From: Allorhizocola rhizosphaerae
Lineage (GTDB): Bacteria > Actinomycetota > Actinomycetes > Mycobacteriales > Micromonosporaceae
Direction: 5' to 3'
Assembly: GCF_003426775.1 (NCBI RefSeq)
Contig: NZ_QJUG01000012.1
Location: 1-62,235 of the forward strand
Length of the DNA stretch: 62,235 nt
Made by a program: the position numbers and the translations under genes. Below the pieces are notes generated by a model, which was given only the letters and a program-made list of their open reading frames with translations, was not told the origin of the DNA and searched no databases. This document shows, one piece after another, positions 8,217 through 15,905 of the stretch (position 1 is the first letter of the stretch; every line of letters starts with the position of its first letter).

Positions 8217-9614
8217 CTACCAGCCATGGGTTGGTCCCTCCAGCCAATGGCGAGTGAGCTGCCATAACTCCATCGGGTTTCGCTGTGGCTCGTAGGTGGT
8301 GATTTGACGGCTATTTTTGACGGCAACGCGGCCTAACAACCACTGCATTGAGCGGCCTTGGACGGCCAGCATCACCCCTGTTGGCGAGTCTTCCAGGAAG
8401 GGCTGGAGCGATTTCGAATCCCTCATCCCCAGCCAAGTTTGACCCCTGTTACGGAAGCCGGATGCAGGCTGTTTGATGGCAATTTTGACGGCAACGCGCT
8501 CGGGCATTGCCGAACGTAGGTATATGCGCTCCACTTGCTGGAGCGTTTTTCGTTGCTCTTCTTCATCACCGTGCTGGTAGATCTCTTGGGTGGTTTGGAC
8601 TGAGGCGTGGCCAAGGATGAGCTGGGCGTCACGTGGCTGCACGCCCAGTTTCTTGAGCAGGGTGGCTTGGGAGTGACGGAGGTCGTGGAGGCGTATGGGC
8701 CGGAAGCCGTGCTTGATGCACAGTCGGCGGAACGCCCGAAGGAGGCTACCGGGCTCGAGCGGATTGCCGTCCTTGCCGGTGAAGACGAAGGCTGTTTCAT
8801 CTGCGTCAGGGGTGCGTTGGTCACGCAAGACGTCTGCAACCAGTCCAACCAGCGCTAGGTCGCGCACGCCCGCCTCGCTCTTTGGCGGAACCAGCATGAG
8901 CTTGCCGTGAACTCGCTGGAGCTGGTTCCTGATGTAGAGCTTGCCAACGGCGAAGTCCACATCGCGCCGGCGAAGCCCCAGCACCTCCCCGCGTCGCAAT
9001 CCATATATGATCACAATCAGAAGCGCTGCATAGTATGGATCGCCAGTGATGGCATCCAGGAATGCCCTGCTCTCCGTCGCTGTCCATGGTTGGACCTTGC
9101 GACGTGTCCGCTTTTCAAGCTGTGTCAGAGCGGCGACGTTTCGCACCAGCAACTCCTCCCGCATCGCGTTGGAGAGAGCCGAACGCAGTACTTCGCGCGT
9201 GATCTGCACCGTGCGAAGCGATGCGCCGCCGCGTCGCTGGTCGTTAAAGCACGCTTGAACCATTGGCACACTGAGCTGGCTAAGCAGAAGGTGCCCCAGC
9301 ACGGGCTTGAGGTGGAGCCGGACGATGCTCTCGTATCGGGTGTAGGTCGAAGGGCGCTGCCCGGGTCTGATTACCTTTTCTAGCCAGTAGTCCAGATACC
9401 CGCCAAGTCGCCACGAATGCCCTGGGACAGGAATACCTTGGCTCGCCTTCTGTTTGGACTCGGTCAGCTTAGCGTGTGCTTCCTGACGGGTTTTGGCATA
9501 GACGCGGATCCGCTTGCGCACGCCCGAAGTCGTCAGAAAGTACGCAGCCGCCTCGTAGCGTCCGTCGCTGCGCCGGTAGATGGAGCCCTCGCCGTTGGCA
9601 TTGCGGCGGGCCAT
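8217..9614 (-). CDS. Tyrosine recombinase (phage-type integrase)
   Basis: A 465-residue integrase. The N-terminal arm-binding part (MARRNANGEGSIYRRSDGRYEAA) matches actinomycete phage/AICE integrases. A SAM-like core-binding domain follows. The catalytic domain shows the first Arg in LIVIIYGLRRGEVLGLRRRDVDF, HDLRHSQATLLKKLG (H-x-x-R) and LGHASVQTTQEIYQH, with a His and the Tyr nucleophile. It starts one base after the excisionase stop. The last 95 residues exceed the usual family length. They run through a tRNA-like sequence (8413-8435), so this tail is probably an attachment-site read-through, not a conserved domain. It is a second integrase in the same island. Confidence 0.93.
   Translation of the reverse strand: MARRNANGEGSIYRRSDGRYEAAAYFLTTSGVRKRIRVYAKTRQEAHAKLTESKQKASQGIPVPGHSWRLGGYLDYWLEKVIRPGQRPSTYTRYESIVRLHLKPVLGHLLLSQLSVPMVQACFNDQRRGGASLRTVQITREVLRSALSNAMREELLVRNVAALTQLEKRTRRKVQPWTATESRAFLDAITGDPYYAALLIVIIYGLRRGEVLGLRRRDVDFAVGKLYIRNQLQRVHGKLMLVPPKSEAGVRDLALVGLVADVLRDQRTPDADETAFVFTGKDGNPLEPGSLLRAFRRLCIKHGFRPIRLHDLRHSQATLLKKLGVQPRDAQLILGHASVQTTQEIYQHGDEEEQRKTLQQVERIYLRSAMPERVAVKIAIKQPASGFRNRGQTWLGMRDSKSLQPFLEDSPTGVMLAVQGRSMQWLLGRVAVKNSRQITTYEPQRNPMELWQLTRHWLEGPTHGW
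8413..8435 (+). other. tRNA 3'-end-like sequence, possible second attachment core
   Basis: Starting at TTCGAAT (8413) this 23-base stretch reads as a T-loop, the 3' side of a T-stem, then ATCCCCA-GCCA, the acceptor 3' end with CCA. The acceptor bases would fit a tRNA that begins TGGGGAT, as tRNA-Gln does. The 5' half of the tRNA is absent, as expected for a phage-side or remnant att site. It lies inside the 3' end of the tyrosine integrase frame, the normal place for such a site. I did not find a partner copy by eye. Confidence 0.45.
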
Positions 9615-9926
9615 CTAGAAGTTGCCCTCCTGGCCGAGCTTCTCGATGAGATCCAGCACGGCATCACGGGGAATCAGCCGTCGGCTTCCAATATGGATGG
9701 TCTTGAGCTGCCGGGAATGGATGAGCCGGTACAAGCCCCACCGGCTGATGCGCAACAGGGCGCAAGCTTCAGGCACGGTCAGGAGAATGACCGGTTCTGC
9801 TGGTCCTTGGTTGTGGGAGCGAGGTGAGCCGCCCCTGGCACGCAGATATAGGCAAGCTTGGCCATGAACTGGTTGCTGCCGCGCTCGCCATCGCCCGACA
9901 GAAGGTGCCCGGAGCGCCCGGCTCAT
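9615..9926 (-). CDS. Excisionase-type helix-turn-helix protein
   Basis: A 103-residue protein. Its C-terminal 58 residues form a MerR-like winged helix of the excisionase family: LTVPEACALLRISRWGLYRL, then a wing with KTIHIGSRRLIPRDAVLDLI. Such proteins bind next to att sites and tip tyrosine integrases toward excision. The start at ATG 9926 is set by an ATGA overlap with the ImmA stop at 9923. Its TAG stop abuts the integrase ATG at 9614. The N-terminal 45 residues (MSRALRAPSVGRW...) are low-complexity, and a shorter start cannot be excluded. Confidence 0.75.
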   Translation of the reverse strand: MSRALRAPSVGRWRARQQPVHGQACLYLRARGGSPRSHNQGPAEPVILLTVPEACALLRISRWGLYRLIHSRQLKTIHIGSRRLIPRDAVLDLIEKLGQEGNF

Positions 9927-10630
9927 GCCCGGTCTCCTTGTGCTGCCATGGGACAGGGCTCCTGTCGCCTTGCCTCCGAGCGCCACTTGCGTCGCGTGGC
10001 GGTTATCCAAGCGGGATCGACGGTCTTGAGCTGTGGCTGGCCGAAGTAATGTCGTGGTGGCTTCGGCTTTTCGTTGGTAAAGCCCCAGTACTGCAGGTGA
10101 ATAATCATGGCCGAGGTAGAGACCTCGAACAGGTCGGCCAAGGCTTGGGGCTCTTGAATGCCACTGGACCAGGCTCGGCGAAGAATCTTCCTGGGTATCA
10201 AAAGACAAGCCGCGAAATGATCGCAGGTCTTCTCGATGAGGTCACTCCGGACGTCGTCGTTACCGTGGCCGAGGTTACTGAACACCTCGCTCGGCAGGTC
10301 GTCGTCGAGCGCATGCTTGATCTCATGGGCCAAGGTCATTCGCCTCTGGCCGAGCGTGGCGTTCTGGTTGATCAAAATGTTGCCGCCTTGGGCCGAGCAG
10401 ACCGTGCGTCCGGAAACGTTGGCCATCAGGTAGCGGGGCCGCATCTCCACCTCGATCTGCAGTGCTTCGGCGACGGCGAAGACGTCGATCGGAATCCTCG
10501 GGATCCGCAGTAGCTTTACCAGCAGCGTCGCTTTTCGCTCGGCGATGAGTTGGGCGTGACCGAGGCTGCTGATCCGTCTCGGGACAAGGCTTCGCATCTC
10601 GTGCCTGATCTTTTCCTTTAGGGCGTTCAT
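9923..10630 (-). CDS. ImmA/IrrE-family metallopeptidase
   Basis: A 235-residue zinc peptidase of the ImmA/IrrE type, which in ICEBs1-like elements cleaves the element's repressor to induce excision. The zinc motif HEIKH (HExxH) sits in RMTLAHEIKHALDDD, and the downstream helix DHFAACLLIP holds the usual family pattern. The start is ATG 10630 behind AGGAGGTGAG and overlaps the upstream stop as ATGA. It is coupled to the excisionase, so a role in switching excision on is plausible. The repressor target is not identified; the XRE proteins elsewhere in the island are candidates. Confidence 0.88.
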   Translation of the reverse strand: MNALKEKIRHEMRSLVPRRISSLGHAQLIAERKATLLVKLLRIPRIPIDVFAVAEALQIEVEMRPRYLMANVSGRTVCSAQGGNILINQNATLGQRRMTLAHEIKHALDDDLPSEVFSNLGHGNDDVRSDLIEKTCDHFAACLLIPRKILRRAWSSGIQEPQALADLFEVSTSAMIIHLQYWGFTNEKPKPPRHYFGQPQLKTVDPAWITATRRKWRSEARRQEPCPMAAQGDRA

Positions 10631-10869
10631 ATCTCACCTCCTTCTGAACGCTTACCTGGCAACAGAACCGCTCCGCCTCTCAAACAAAGGGCCTGCATCA
10701 ATAGTTCTTTTAGGTTGCTTGGGCCCCTTACGGTATTGGGATGTGCGGGTCGACGGCTGGCCGCTTGGGCATCTGCTCCTCGGACACGAGACTCCAAGAT
10801 CATTTTGACACAAAGATCACATAACGACAACTCGATGTTCATGCTGGTTGCACTGCGGCTTGTTTTCAT
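10627..10869 (-). CDS. Small hypothetical protein coupled between replication-relaxation and ImmA genes
   Basis: An 80-residue frame that fits exactly between its neighbours with ATGA overlaps at both ends (10866-10869 and 10627-10630). That fit is the main reason to believe it. The sequence has a CDLC pair in MNIELSLCDLCVKMILESRV, an Arg/Ala-rich middle, and LKELLMQALCLRGGAVLL near the end. No family is recognised. An internal ATG at 10842 could be the true start. Low complexity in the middle keeps confidence moderate. Confidence 0.5.
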   Translation of the reverse strand: MKTSRSATSMNIELSLCDLCVKMILESRVRGADAQAASRRPAHPNTVRGPSNLKELLMQALCLRGGAVLLPGKRSEGGEI

Positions 10870-11678
10870 GCACCCAGCTCCCCGATGACATGCGCTGCCG
10901 CTCGCTCATGCAACACCACATCAAACAACTGCTCGGCCGGTGCCGGCATCTGGGCTACGGCCTCCGTGATGCTGGCTTGGCGTACTTCGCCGGGTACGGT
11001 GACGAGCACCTTAGCCATGAGCGGCTCGACGCCGACGTCGGGTGATGTGGCCTGATCCAGGTAGCGCTTGAGCTTGCCGCGGATCGTGGACAAGCTTTCG
11101 GTGGCACGGTCGACCTCTACGTCCCACCGATCGCGAACCTGCTCAGTCTGGAGCACCACGTGCGCATCCGGCTTCAACCAGATGCCACTCGGCCCGAACC
11201 ACCAGCTCTCCGGCTCGGTGTAGAAGGCGAACTTGAACGGCACTTCGGACTGCCGCCGTTCCTCGTGGATCGAAACGTAGAGCTCGCTGATCGCCAAGCA
11301 GTGCCCCAGGAATCGTTCGGTGACTTCGCCGGGTTTGCGGGGCCGCGGTTCGGCGTCGGGGTCGCCGTTGCGTAGCAGCGTGGCGACGCGTTGGCCGAGC
11401 CGGTCAAGCGTGTAGACCAATCCTTTGCTGCCGGCTCGGGCGCCGCCAATGCGGCGGTCCAAAGTAGAAAGGATGTTGGCAGTTACTAAGCGGCCGAGCG
11501 CGCGCCGACGAGTGCGGTCACGGTGGGTGCCTTCGAGTTCATGGAAGTGGAGGCGCTGCAACTGATCAGCGCTGAGCACCCGTACACGGTCAATGTCTGC
11601 CACAATGGCTCGTTCTCGCAGACTGAGCCGCTCTGTGGTCTCCTCCACCGCCGCCTGAGAGATTCGGGTTTCAGTCAT
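10866..11678 (-). CDS. Replication-relaxation family protein
   Basis: A 270-residue protein matching the Replic_Relax pattern found on actinobacterial plasmids and ICEs. It has an N-terminal winged-helix region (LSLRERAIVADIDRVRVLSA, then QLQRLHF), then GLVYTLDRLGQRVATLL, and a nuclease-like half with the run PDAHVVL and WDVEVDRATESLSTIRGKL, where acidic and Lys residues resemble a restriction-like core. Known members act in plasmid replication or transfer, though the mechanism is poorly defined. It lies directly downstream of the coupling ATPase, with ATGA overlaps on both sides. Confidence 0.8.
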   Translation of the reverse strand: MTETRISQAAVEETTERLSLRERAIVADIDRVRVLSADQLQRLHFHELEGTHRDRTRRRALGRLVTANILSTLDRRIGGARAGSKGLVYTLDRLGQRVATLLRNGDPDAEPRPRKPGEVTERFLGHCLAISELYVSIHEERRQSEVPFKFAFYTEPESWWFGPSGIWLKPDAHVVLQTEQVRDRWDVEVDRATESLSTIRGKLKRYLDQATSPDVGVEPLMAKVLVTVPGEVRQASITEAVAQMPAPAEQLFDVVLHERAAAHVIGELGA

Positions 11679-11932
11679 GGCCGCTTCCTTTCGTCAGCGG
11701 CCATATATTTCGTTGGCCTTAATGGCTGCGGCACAGCGGTTGAGCAGCGCTTTTGTTGCGTCGAACTCGACGCGACCGGGGCAGCGATCGGGCGTCCGAG
11801 CGGGTTGTGGACGGGGAGCCCGAAGGGCTCGCGGATGGAGTAGCCGAAGGGTCCGGGGAAGACCTGGCTGCGGGAGGCGCTGAGGGAGTTTCGTGTGGGG
11901 CGAGTGCGGGATGGCTGGCGAAAGCGGATCAT
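11675..11932 (-). CDS. Small basic hypothetical protein between the transfer ATPase and replication-relaxation genes
   Basis: An 85-residue protein, strongly basic and proline-rich (MIRFRQPSRTRPTRNSLSAS, later FGLPVHNPLGRPIAAP). It has an excellent ribosome site (AAAGGAGG) before ATG 11932. ATGA overlaps join it to both flanking genes, which supports translation even though no family is recognised. The basic charge would suit nucleic-acid contact, but that is speculation. Confidence 0.6.
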   Translation of the reverse strand: MIRFRQPSRTRPTRNSLSASRSQVFPGPFGYSIREPFGLPVHNPLGRPIAAPVASSSTQQKRCSTAVPQPLRPTKYMAADERKRP

Positions 11933-14238
11933 GATTCACCTCCTTTGTTGTCAAGGGTTTGGCGGCCGAAACGACGGGCGCCGGCAGTCGATGGTTTGTC
12001 TGACTTGACGGCGATGCGTTGAGCCAGGGCGGCTTCGACTTCCTCGCGTGGCCGGCCGTAGCGGGCGCGGCTGGCGCTCGCCAGGGCTTGGCCGTCGCGG
12101 ACGGGATCGGGCAGCGGCAGCGTGGTGGCGGTGACCGGCGAGATGGTGCGTCCGCCAACGCTCAGGCGAGCGGCGACCTCGAAGGCTTCGAGCCCAAGGA
12201 GGTCTTCGGCGGTCAGGTGCGGTCCGAAAGACTTAGCTAACTCAGTAGCATCGGCTCGCAGGGTTTGAAAAACGATCTGGCTGCGGACGGTACCCAAGAG
12301 CGCGGCCTTGACCTGCCGGGTTTCCAGCTGCCCGAGGTGTTGGTGGGCGATCACGAAGCCAGTACCCAAGCCCCGGGCTTGTGCCAACATGTCATCCATG
12401 TCGATGGGCAGCCTTAGGACATCCTGGGCCTCGTCGACGTAGACGAAGAACGGTCGGCGTTGGTTGGGCTGCAAGCGAATGCGCCCCAAGACCGCCTGCC
12501 AGACGCTGGCCAGCAGGACCGTGCCGAGTAGGGCTGCGGACTCGCTGCCAATAGCCGGCTTGCCGAGCGGGGCGAGCAAGATTTTGTTCTGCGCCAGCAC
12601 CTGTGTGAGGTCGAGTCCGGTTTCCTGGCCGAGGATGAGGCGGATCGGGGTGCGCAGGGTAACGGCGCGTAATTTGTTCAGAATTGGGCCGGTTCCCATC
12701 ACCTGATCCCCGGCTTTGAGGTCCTGGTACGCCCGCCAGAACGACTTCAGGCTGGCCGGCATCGTCGCCTGAGCGATCACGAAATTGCGAAACTGCTGGT
12801 TGGTAAGCAGTTCCGGGACTTCGATCAAGGTGAAGTTTGAGCCGTCGGGTGCTCGGGTGTGGGCCAGCGTCAGCAGCGCGCCGCGGAGGAGATCCTCACT
12901 CCTCGGTCCCCAGAACTGTTGGTAGAGCTCGTGATAGATGTGAATGACGTGGTCCACCACCAGTTCGCGGGACTGCTCGTCGTGTCCGGCCCGCATGATG
13001 TTGAAGCCAACGGGCTGCTCGGTGGCTGACGGGTTGAGGACGATGACATCGTCGACGCGATGCTCAGGCACCCGGTCAAGGATGTTGTTGGTCAAGTCCC
13101 CAAGCGGATCGATGACCACGAGACCATGTCCGGCTTCGATGTCCTGGATGACCATGTTAACTAAGAGTGTGCTTTTGCCGGTACCCGTCGGGCCGAGAAT
13201 ATGTAGATGACGTAGTCGATCCTGCGGTGCCAGGCGGATCGATCGGGCCATGCCGGGGTAGTTCGACACGCCGATCCTGACACCCGATCGGGCCAGGCCC
13301 GGTGGCGGCGGTAGCTGGCGAGCGCTGCCGAGGCGGACGCCGGGCAAAGCGGTGCCAGCCAGCGGAAATGGCAGCAGGCCAGCCAGCTCACGGGTGGACA
13401 GCAGCAGCGGCCAGGTAGTGAGCGGCAGCCTCATGCCGGCGAGCGATCGGGCCACCGATCGGGCCGGGCGCCACCAGCGACGGACCAGCCGGACACCGGC
13501 AGCGTCCAGGCCGTGGTGCGGGTTCCAGACCCGTGCGAACAGCTTTTGGGACAGCGGGCGGGTCGCGGCAGTGACGCCGACCCGGAGGCAACAGTGGAGT
13601 TGCGGGTCGGCGATTTTGCGCCGCGCGGATTGGAGAGCCTCGCCGTCGAGCTCTTCACGAAGCGGCCAAGGGAGGTCGCCGTGGGCGCTCGGTTTGGAGG
13701 GCACGGGATTCGGGGTTGCCGCCCCGTGAAACAGCCATTGGATCGTCACCGACTGACCCGGTCGCAGGGGCTGCAGCGCCGCCAAGGTGGCGGTGGCCGT
13801 GCCGGCCGCCCGATCGACGGCCATCTGGCGCCGCCAACTGGTCAAGGTCGCCTCCGCGGCAAGCATAGGAACCGGGCGGGCGTCGAGGTAGTTCTCCAAC
13901 ACCTCGGTGCGGACGCCCGGCAGCGCGCCGCGCAACCCGCTCGCCAACGCGCCGCGGTGGGTGTCACGGACCAGCAGCACATAGCGGACGCCGCCGTGCG
14001 ATGCGTTGATCTCCAGCGCGACTGGAGCATGCACGAACAGCGACCAGCGTGGGGTGCGGAAGGTCGCGGCCACCGTCGCCAGCCAGTTGGCGATGTCGTC
14101 GACCTCCAGGCCGCTCGGCAGCTTGACTTCCAATGCGACCAGCGACGCGTGCCACGCCAGCGCTTGGGCATGGCGGGCGAGCAGCACCACAACGCCGATG
14201 GCAAGCCCACCGATGAGTAGGTATGTGGCCGTCAGCAT
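11929..14238 (-). CDS. TraG/VirD4-like conjugative coupling ATPase
   Basis: A 769-residue membrane ATPase that would pump or recruit DNA for transfer. ATG 14238 places a transmembrane helix at once (LLIGGLAIGVVVLLARHAQAL). A long N-terminal domain of unknown structure follows (LEVKLPSGLEVDDIANWLATV ...). The P-loop domain carries Walker A GPTGTGKSTLL, the motif GLVVIDPLGDLTNNIL and Walker B FFVYVDEAQDVL, with an arginine-bearing FVIAHQHLGQLETRQVKAA helix. The architecture fits actinobacterial TraG-like/DUF8128 proteins rather than Streptomyces TraB. The short gene upstream overlaps it by seven bases, and the downstream gene is ATGA-coupled. Confidence 0.9.
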   Translation of the reverse strand: MLTATYLLIGGLAIGVVVLLARHAQALAWHASLVALEVKLPSGLEVDDIANWLATVAATFRTPRWSLFVHAPVALEINASHGGVRYVLLVRDTHRGALASGLRGALPGVRTEVLENYLDARPVPMLAAEATLTSWRRQMAVDRAAGTATATLAALQPLRPGQSVTIQWLFHGAATPNPVPSKPSAHGDLPWPLREELDGEALQSARRKIADPQLHCCLRVGVTAATRPLSQKLFARVWNPHHGLDAAGVRLVRRWWRPARSVARSLAGMRLPLTTWPLLLSTRELAGLLPFPLAGTALPGVRLGSARQLPPPPGLARSGVRIGVSNYPGMARSIRLAPQDRLRHLHILGPTGTGKSTLLVNMVIQDIEAGHGLVVIDPLGDLTNNILDRVPEHRVDDVIVLNPSATEQPVGFNIMRAGHDEQSRELVVDHVIHIYHELYQQFWGPRSEDLLRGALLTLAHTRAPDGSNFTLIEVPELLTNQQFRNFVIAQATMPASLKSFWRAYQDLKAGDQVMGTGPILNKLRAVTLRTPIRLILGQETGLDLTQVLAQNKILLAPLGKPAIGSESAALLGTVLLASVWQAVLGRIRLQPNQRRPFFVYVDEAQDVLRLPIDMDDMLAQARGLGTGFVIAHQHLGQLETRQVKAALLGTVRSQIVFQTLRADATELAKSFGPHLTAEDLLGLEAFEVAARLSVGGRTISPVTATTLPLPDPVRDGQALASASRARYGRPREEVEAALAQRIAVKSDKPSTAGARRFGRQTLDNKGGES

Positions 14239-14402
14239 GGGCGGCCATCCTCCGGTGCGTCCGGCGGCTGGTCGGCCCGGTCGGCTTCGGCGGCGTCCGG
14301 TCGCCGCAACTGGTGCGCCAGGGCCTCGATGGCGCGCGCCCACTTCTCTGCTTCAAACGATGCTCGTTTCCCCACGAGCCTGATCCGCGACTTTCGTGGC
14401 AT
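14232..14402 (-). CDS. 56-residue hypothetical protein leading the transfer operon
   Basis: A small basic-then-acidic protein beginning MPRKSRIRLVGKRASFEAEK and ending in DAPEDGRPC. It has a good ribosome site, GGAGG, five bases before ATG 14402. Its stop overlaps the start of the coupling ATPase (ATGCTGA). It is too short for most gene callers. A helix WARAIEALAHQLRR in the middle might pair with a partner protein. Position suggests a role tied to the ATPase; no family is known to me. Confidence 0.6.
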   Translation of the reverse strand: MPRKSRIRLVGKRASFEAEKWARAIEALAHQLRRPDAAEADRADQPPDAPEDGRPC

Positions 14403-14528
14403 AGACCTCCGTCTCCAACTTTGGCAATTTTGTTGCTGTGTTTGGTTCAGGATGATGCGGACAAGGCACCGTGGGGCTTGGCGCGGTCCTCTTTGGAGAC
14501 TGGAGCGCTCGATTACCCTCTATTTGTC

Positions 14529-14557
14529 CTTATGGCGAAGTCCGCGCGGCTTGTCAA
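14529..14557 (-). promoter_or_regulatory. Sigma-70-like promoter for the transfer/excision operon
   Basis: On the minus strand TTGACA (14557-14552) is separated by 17 bases from CATAAG (14534-14529). The start of transcription would lie near 14522, about 120 bases before the small gene at 14402. The position just after a terminator for the preceding genes supports an independent promoter. Confidence 0.55.
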
Positions 14558-14597
14558 GACCTTGTCCGATGTGGAATGGACAACACCAGCCGTTGAT

Positions 14598-14636
14598 AAG
14601 GGGTGCCGGGCAACAAAGGTTGGCCCAACACCCCTT
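14598..14636 (-). terminator. Hairpin terminator after the small-protein cluster
   Basis: AAGGGGTG at 14598-14605 pairs with CACCCCTT at 14629-14636, and inner bases (GGGCAAC with GTTGGCCC) extend the stem with a bulge. It lies five bases past the stop of the 61-residue gene and separates the upstream small-protein genes from the transfer operon. Confidence 0.6.
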
Positions 14637-14640
14637 TTGG

Positions 14641-14826
14641 TTATCGCTCGTCTTCCAGGTTGCTTCTTTCGTCACGCTCGGGCGCCTCGGCGGAGCCCTC
14701 ACGACGGCGTCGACGGCTTTGCTTTCGGTGCAGCTCACGCTCAAGGTTTTGCAGCTCGTCGGCGCGCTTCTCCTGCTCAATGTCCGGGCGCTTGCCGAGG
14801 ATCTTTTTCCGGCCTCGTCTGGGCAT
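14641..14826 (-). CDS. Small highly charged hypothetical protein
   Basis: A 61-residue protein with a basic N-terminus (MPRRGRKKILGKRPDIEQEK), then a helix of Glu, Arg and Gln with heptad character (LQNLERELHRKQSRRRRRE) and an acidic end. AGGAG lies seven bases before ATG 14826. No membrane segment is present. It is the last gene before the terminator. Composition resembles small nucleoid or coiled-coil accessory proteins of actinobacterial elements, but no family is certain. Confidence 0.6.
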   Translation of the reverse strand: MPRRGRKKILGKRPDIEQEKRADELQNLERELHRKQSRRRRREGSAEAPERDERSNLEDER

Positions 14827-14839
14827 GCATGTCGGTCTC

Positions 14840-15133
14840 CTAAAGGTCTTTGCTAAGCGGACGAGCGTCGCGTTCCCGCGCTGCGGCGCCGCTCTGCCAA
14901 AACTCCGCAGTCGTCGTGCCGAGGGCGCCCTCAATCTGTTGCGGCTCTGCGGTCGCCTTGGCCTTTGCTTGCTCCGACCGGCCGCGCTCGGCGGCCGTGT
15001 GCTTGATCCGAGGGGTGATTCCGCTCGGGCGAATCCGACCCATGCGCTGAATCACCGCCGCGGCCACCCGGCGCAGCTCAGCCACGCGGTCGTAGTGGCT
15101 CGGTAGATCATCTCTGACGTTTGAACTGGGCAT
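14840..15133 (-). CDS. Small hypothetical protein of the transfer region
   Basis: A 97-residue soluble, basic protein starting MPSSNVRDDLPSHYDRVAEL, with a helical N-terminal half and a Lys/Ala/Gln-rich second half (SEQAKAKATAEPQQIEGALG). AGGAGG lies before ATG 15133. A longer frame to 15433 is a shadow over the membrane-protein gene. It belongs to the run of small minus-strand genes from 16189. No function is recognised. Confidence 0.65.
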   Translation of the reverse strand: MPSSNVRDDLPSHYDRVAELRRVAAAVIQRMGRIRPSGITPRIKHTAAERGRSEQAKAKATAEPQQIEGALGTTTAEFWQSGAAARERDARPLSKDL

Positions 15134-15159
15134 TTGCTTTCCTCCTGTTGGTCTTGCAG

Positions 15160-15396
15160 CTATTCCCGCGGGCCAAACAGCCACTTGGCGAGGCGGTACA
15201 GCACGAACAGCGCCACCAGCACCCACAACCAGGGGAGCTGCTCGAACAGCCTTCGGACGGCCACCAGCACAAGCAGCAGCACCAGCGGCCCAAACAGCAG
15301 AAGCAGCAACACGCCGACCCCACGCCGTGCCGTCTTCGGCATGAGCGCGTACAGCACCGCCGACAGCGGGATCTTCTGCTTGGGGAGCTTGGCCAT
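15160..15396 (-). CDS. Small membrane protein with two transmembrane helices
   Basis: A 78-residue protein: a basic cytosolic start (MAKLPKQKIPLSAVLYALMP), helix GVGVLLLLLFGPLVLLLVLVA, a short loop RRLFEQLP, and helix WLWVLVALFVLYRLAKWLF. The start overlaps the preceding stop as TAATG, so the two membrane genes are translationally coupled. Small membrane proteins in this position are reminiscent of the spread (Spd) proteins of actinomycete conjugative elements; that is inference from position only. Confidence 0.75.
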   Translation of the reverse strand: MAKLPKQKIPLSAVLYALMPKTARRGVGVLLLLLFGPLVLLLVLVAVRRLFEQLPWLWVLVALFVLYRLAKWLFGPRE

Positions 15397-15569
15397 TACC
15401 GGCGCCTCCCGAGGATGATCCAGACCGATCCAATCAGGATGGTGAGCGCGATCAGTGCGGGAAGCATGGGAGCGATAAGCTCCCACACCGCCCGCGCTAC
15501 GACCCCTACTGCGATGAGCAGCCAGAGCGCCGACAGCACTCGGAATCGCCAAGACGGTACGTCGGGCAT
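15396..15569 (-). CDS. 57-residue membrane protein
   Basis: The frame from ATG 15569 encodes MPDVPSWRFRVLSALWLLIA, a hydrophobic helix, a short AVWELIAP loop and a second helix (MLPALIALTILIGSVWIIL) ending in GRRR. Its TAA overlaps the ATG of the next membrane gene. It falls below usual length cut-offs but has coherent membrane topology and coupling, so I consider it real. Confidence 0.65.
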   Translation of the reverse strand: MPDVPSWRFRVLSALWLLIAVGVVARAVWELIAPMLPALIALTILIGSVWIILGRRR

Positions 15570-15573
15570 GCGC

Positions 15574-15684
15574 CTATCTCCGACGATTCAGGCCCGCGTG
15601 GGCGCGGGCGTCACGGATGAACTGCCAGAACCGCCCCGCGAGGAACGCCGTCACGATGAGCCCCAACTCGATAAGCAGTCTCAT
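15574..15684 (-). CDS. 36-residue single-pass peptide
   Basis: ATG 15684 opens MRLLIELGLIVTAFLAGRFW, a single hydrophobic helix, followed by a basic tail ending GLNRRR. The stop lies four bases before the start of the 57-residue membrane gene, and the start lies two bases after the stop of the 72-residue gene. Tight packing among small membrane genes supports it. Function unknown. Confidence 0.5.
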   Translation of the reverse strand: MRLLIELGLIVTAFLAGRFWQFIRDARAHAGLNRRR

Positions 15685-15686
15685 AG

Positions 15687-15905
15687 CTACCCACCCCGCC
15701 TCAGCCTCGGCTGGGTCAGCCGCCTAATCTGCTGCTCAGTTCGGCGCACGTCGGCCGCGATCTCGCCCTGGACGATCCGCGCCGCCCTGTCCGGATCGTC
15801 GAGCATGGAGCTGGCGTCGGCGTTGGGCTCCGTAACCAACATCTCGTACAGCCGGCCGAGGAAGAAGCCCGCCGCCAGAGCCAACAGGACGAGGATGACG
15901 CTCAT
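15687..15905 (-). CDS. Small membrane-anchored protein
   Basis: A 72-residue protein with an N-terminal anchor (MSVILVLLALAAGFFLGRLYEML) and a soluble helical tail (DDPDRAARIVQGEIAADVRR) ending in basic residues. ATG 15905 shares one base with the upstream stop (TGATG); the GTG at 15908 is less likely. It is part of the small membrane-protein cluster. No family is recognised. Confidence 0.7.
   Translation of the reverse strand: MSVILVLLALAAGFFLGRLYEMLVTEPNADASSMLDDPDRAARIVQGEIAADVRRTEQQIRRLTQPRLRRGG

Noticed and set aside
7946-8326. N-terminal extension of the serine integrase to 8326
   Set aside because: Low-complexity Ser/Pro sequence without family likeness; ATG 7945 has an ideal ribosome site and the family-typical start.
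13513-14220. 235-codon plus-strand frame opposite the coupling ATPase
   Set aside because: Arg/Gly/His-rich shadow with no ribosome site, over a clearly coding minus-strand gene.
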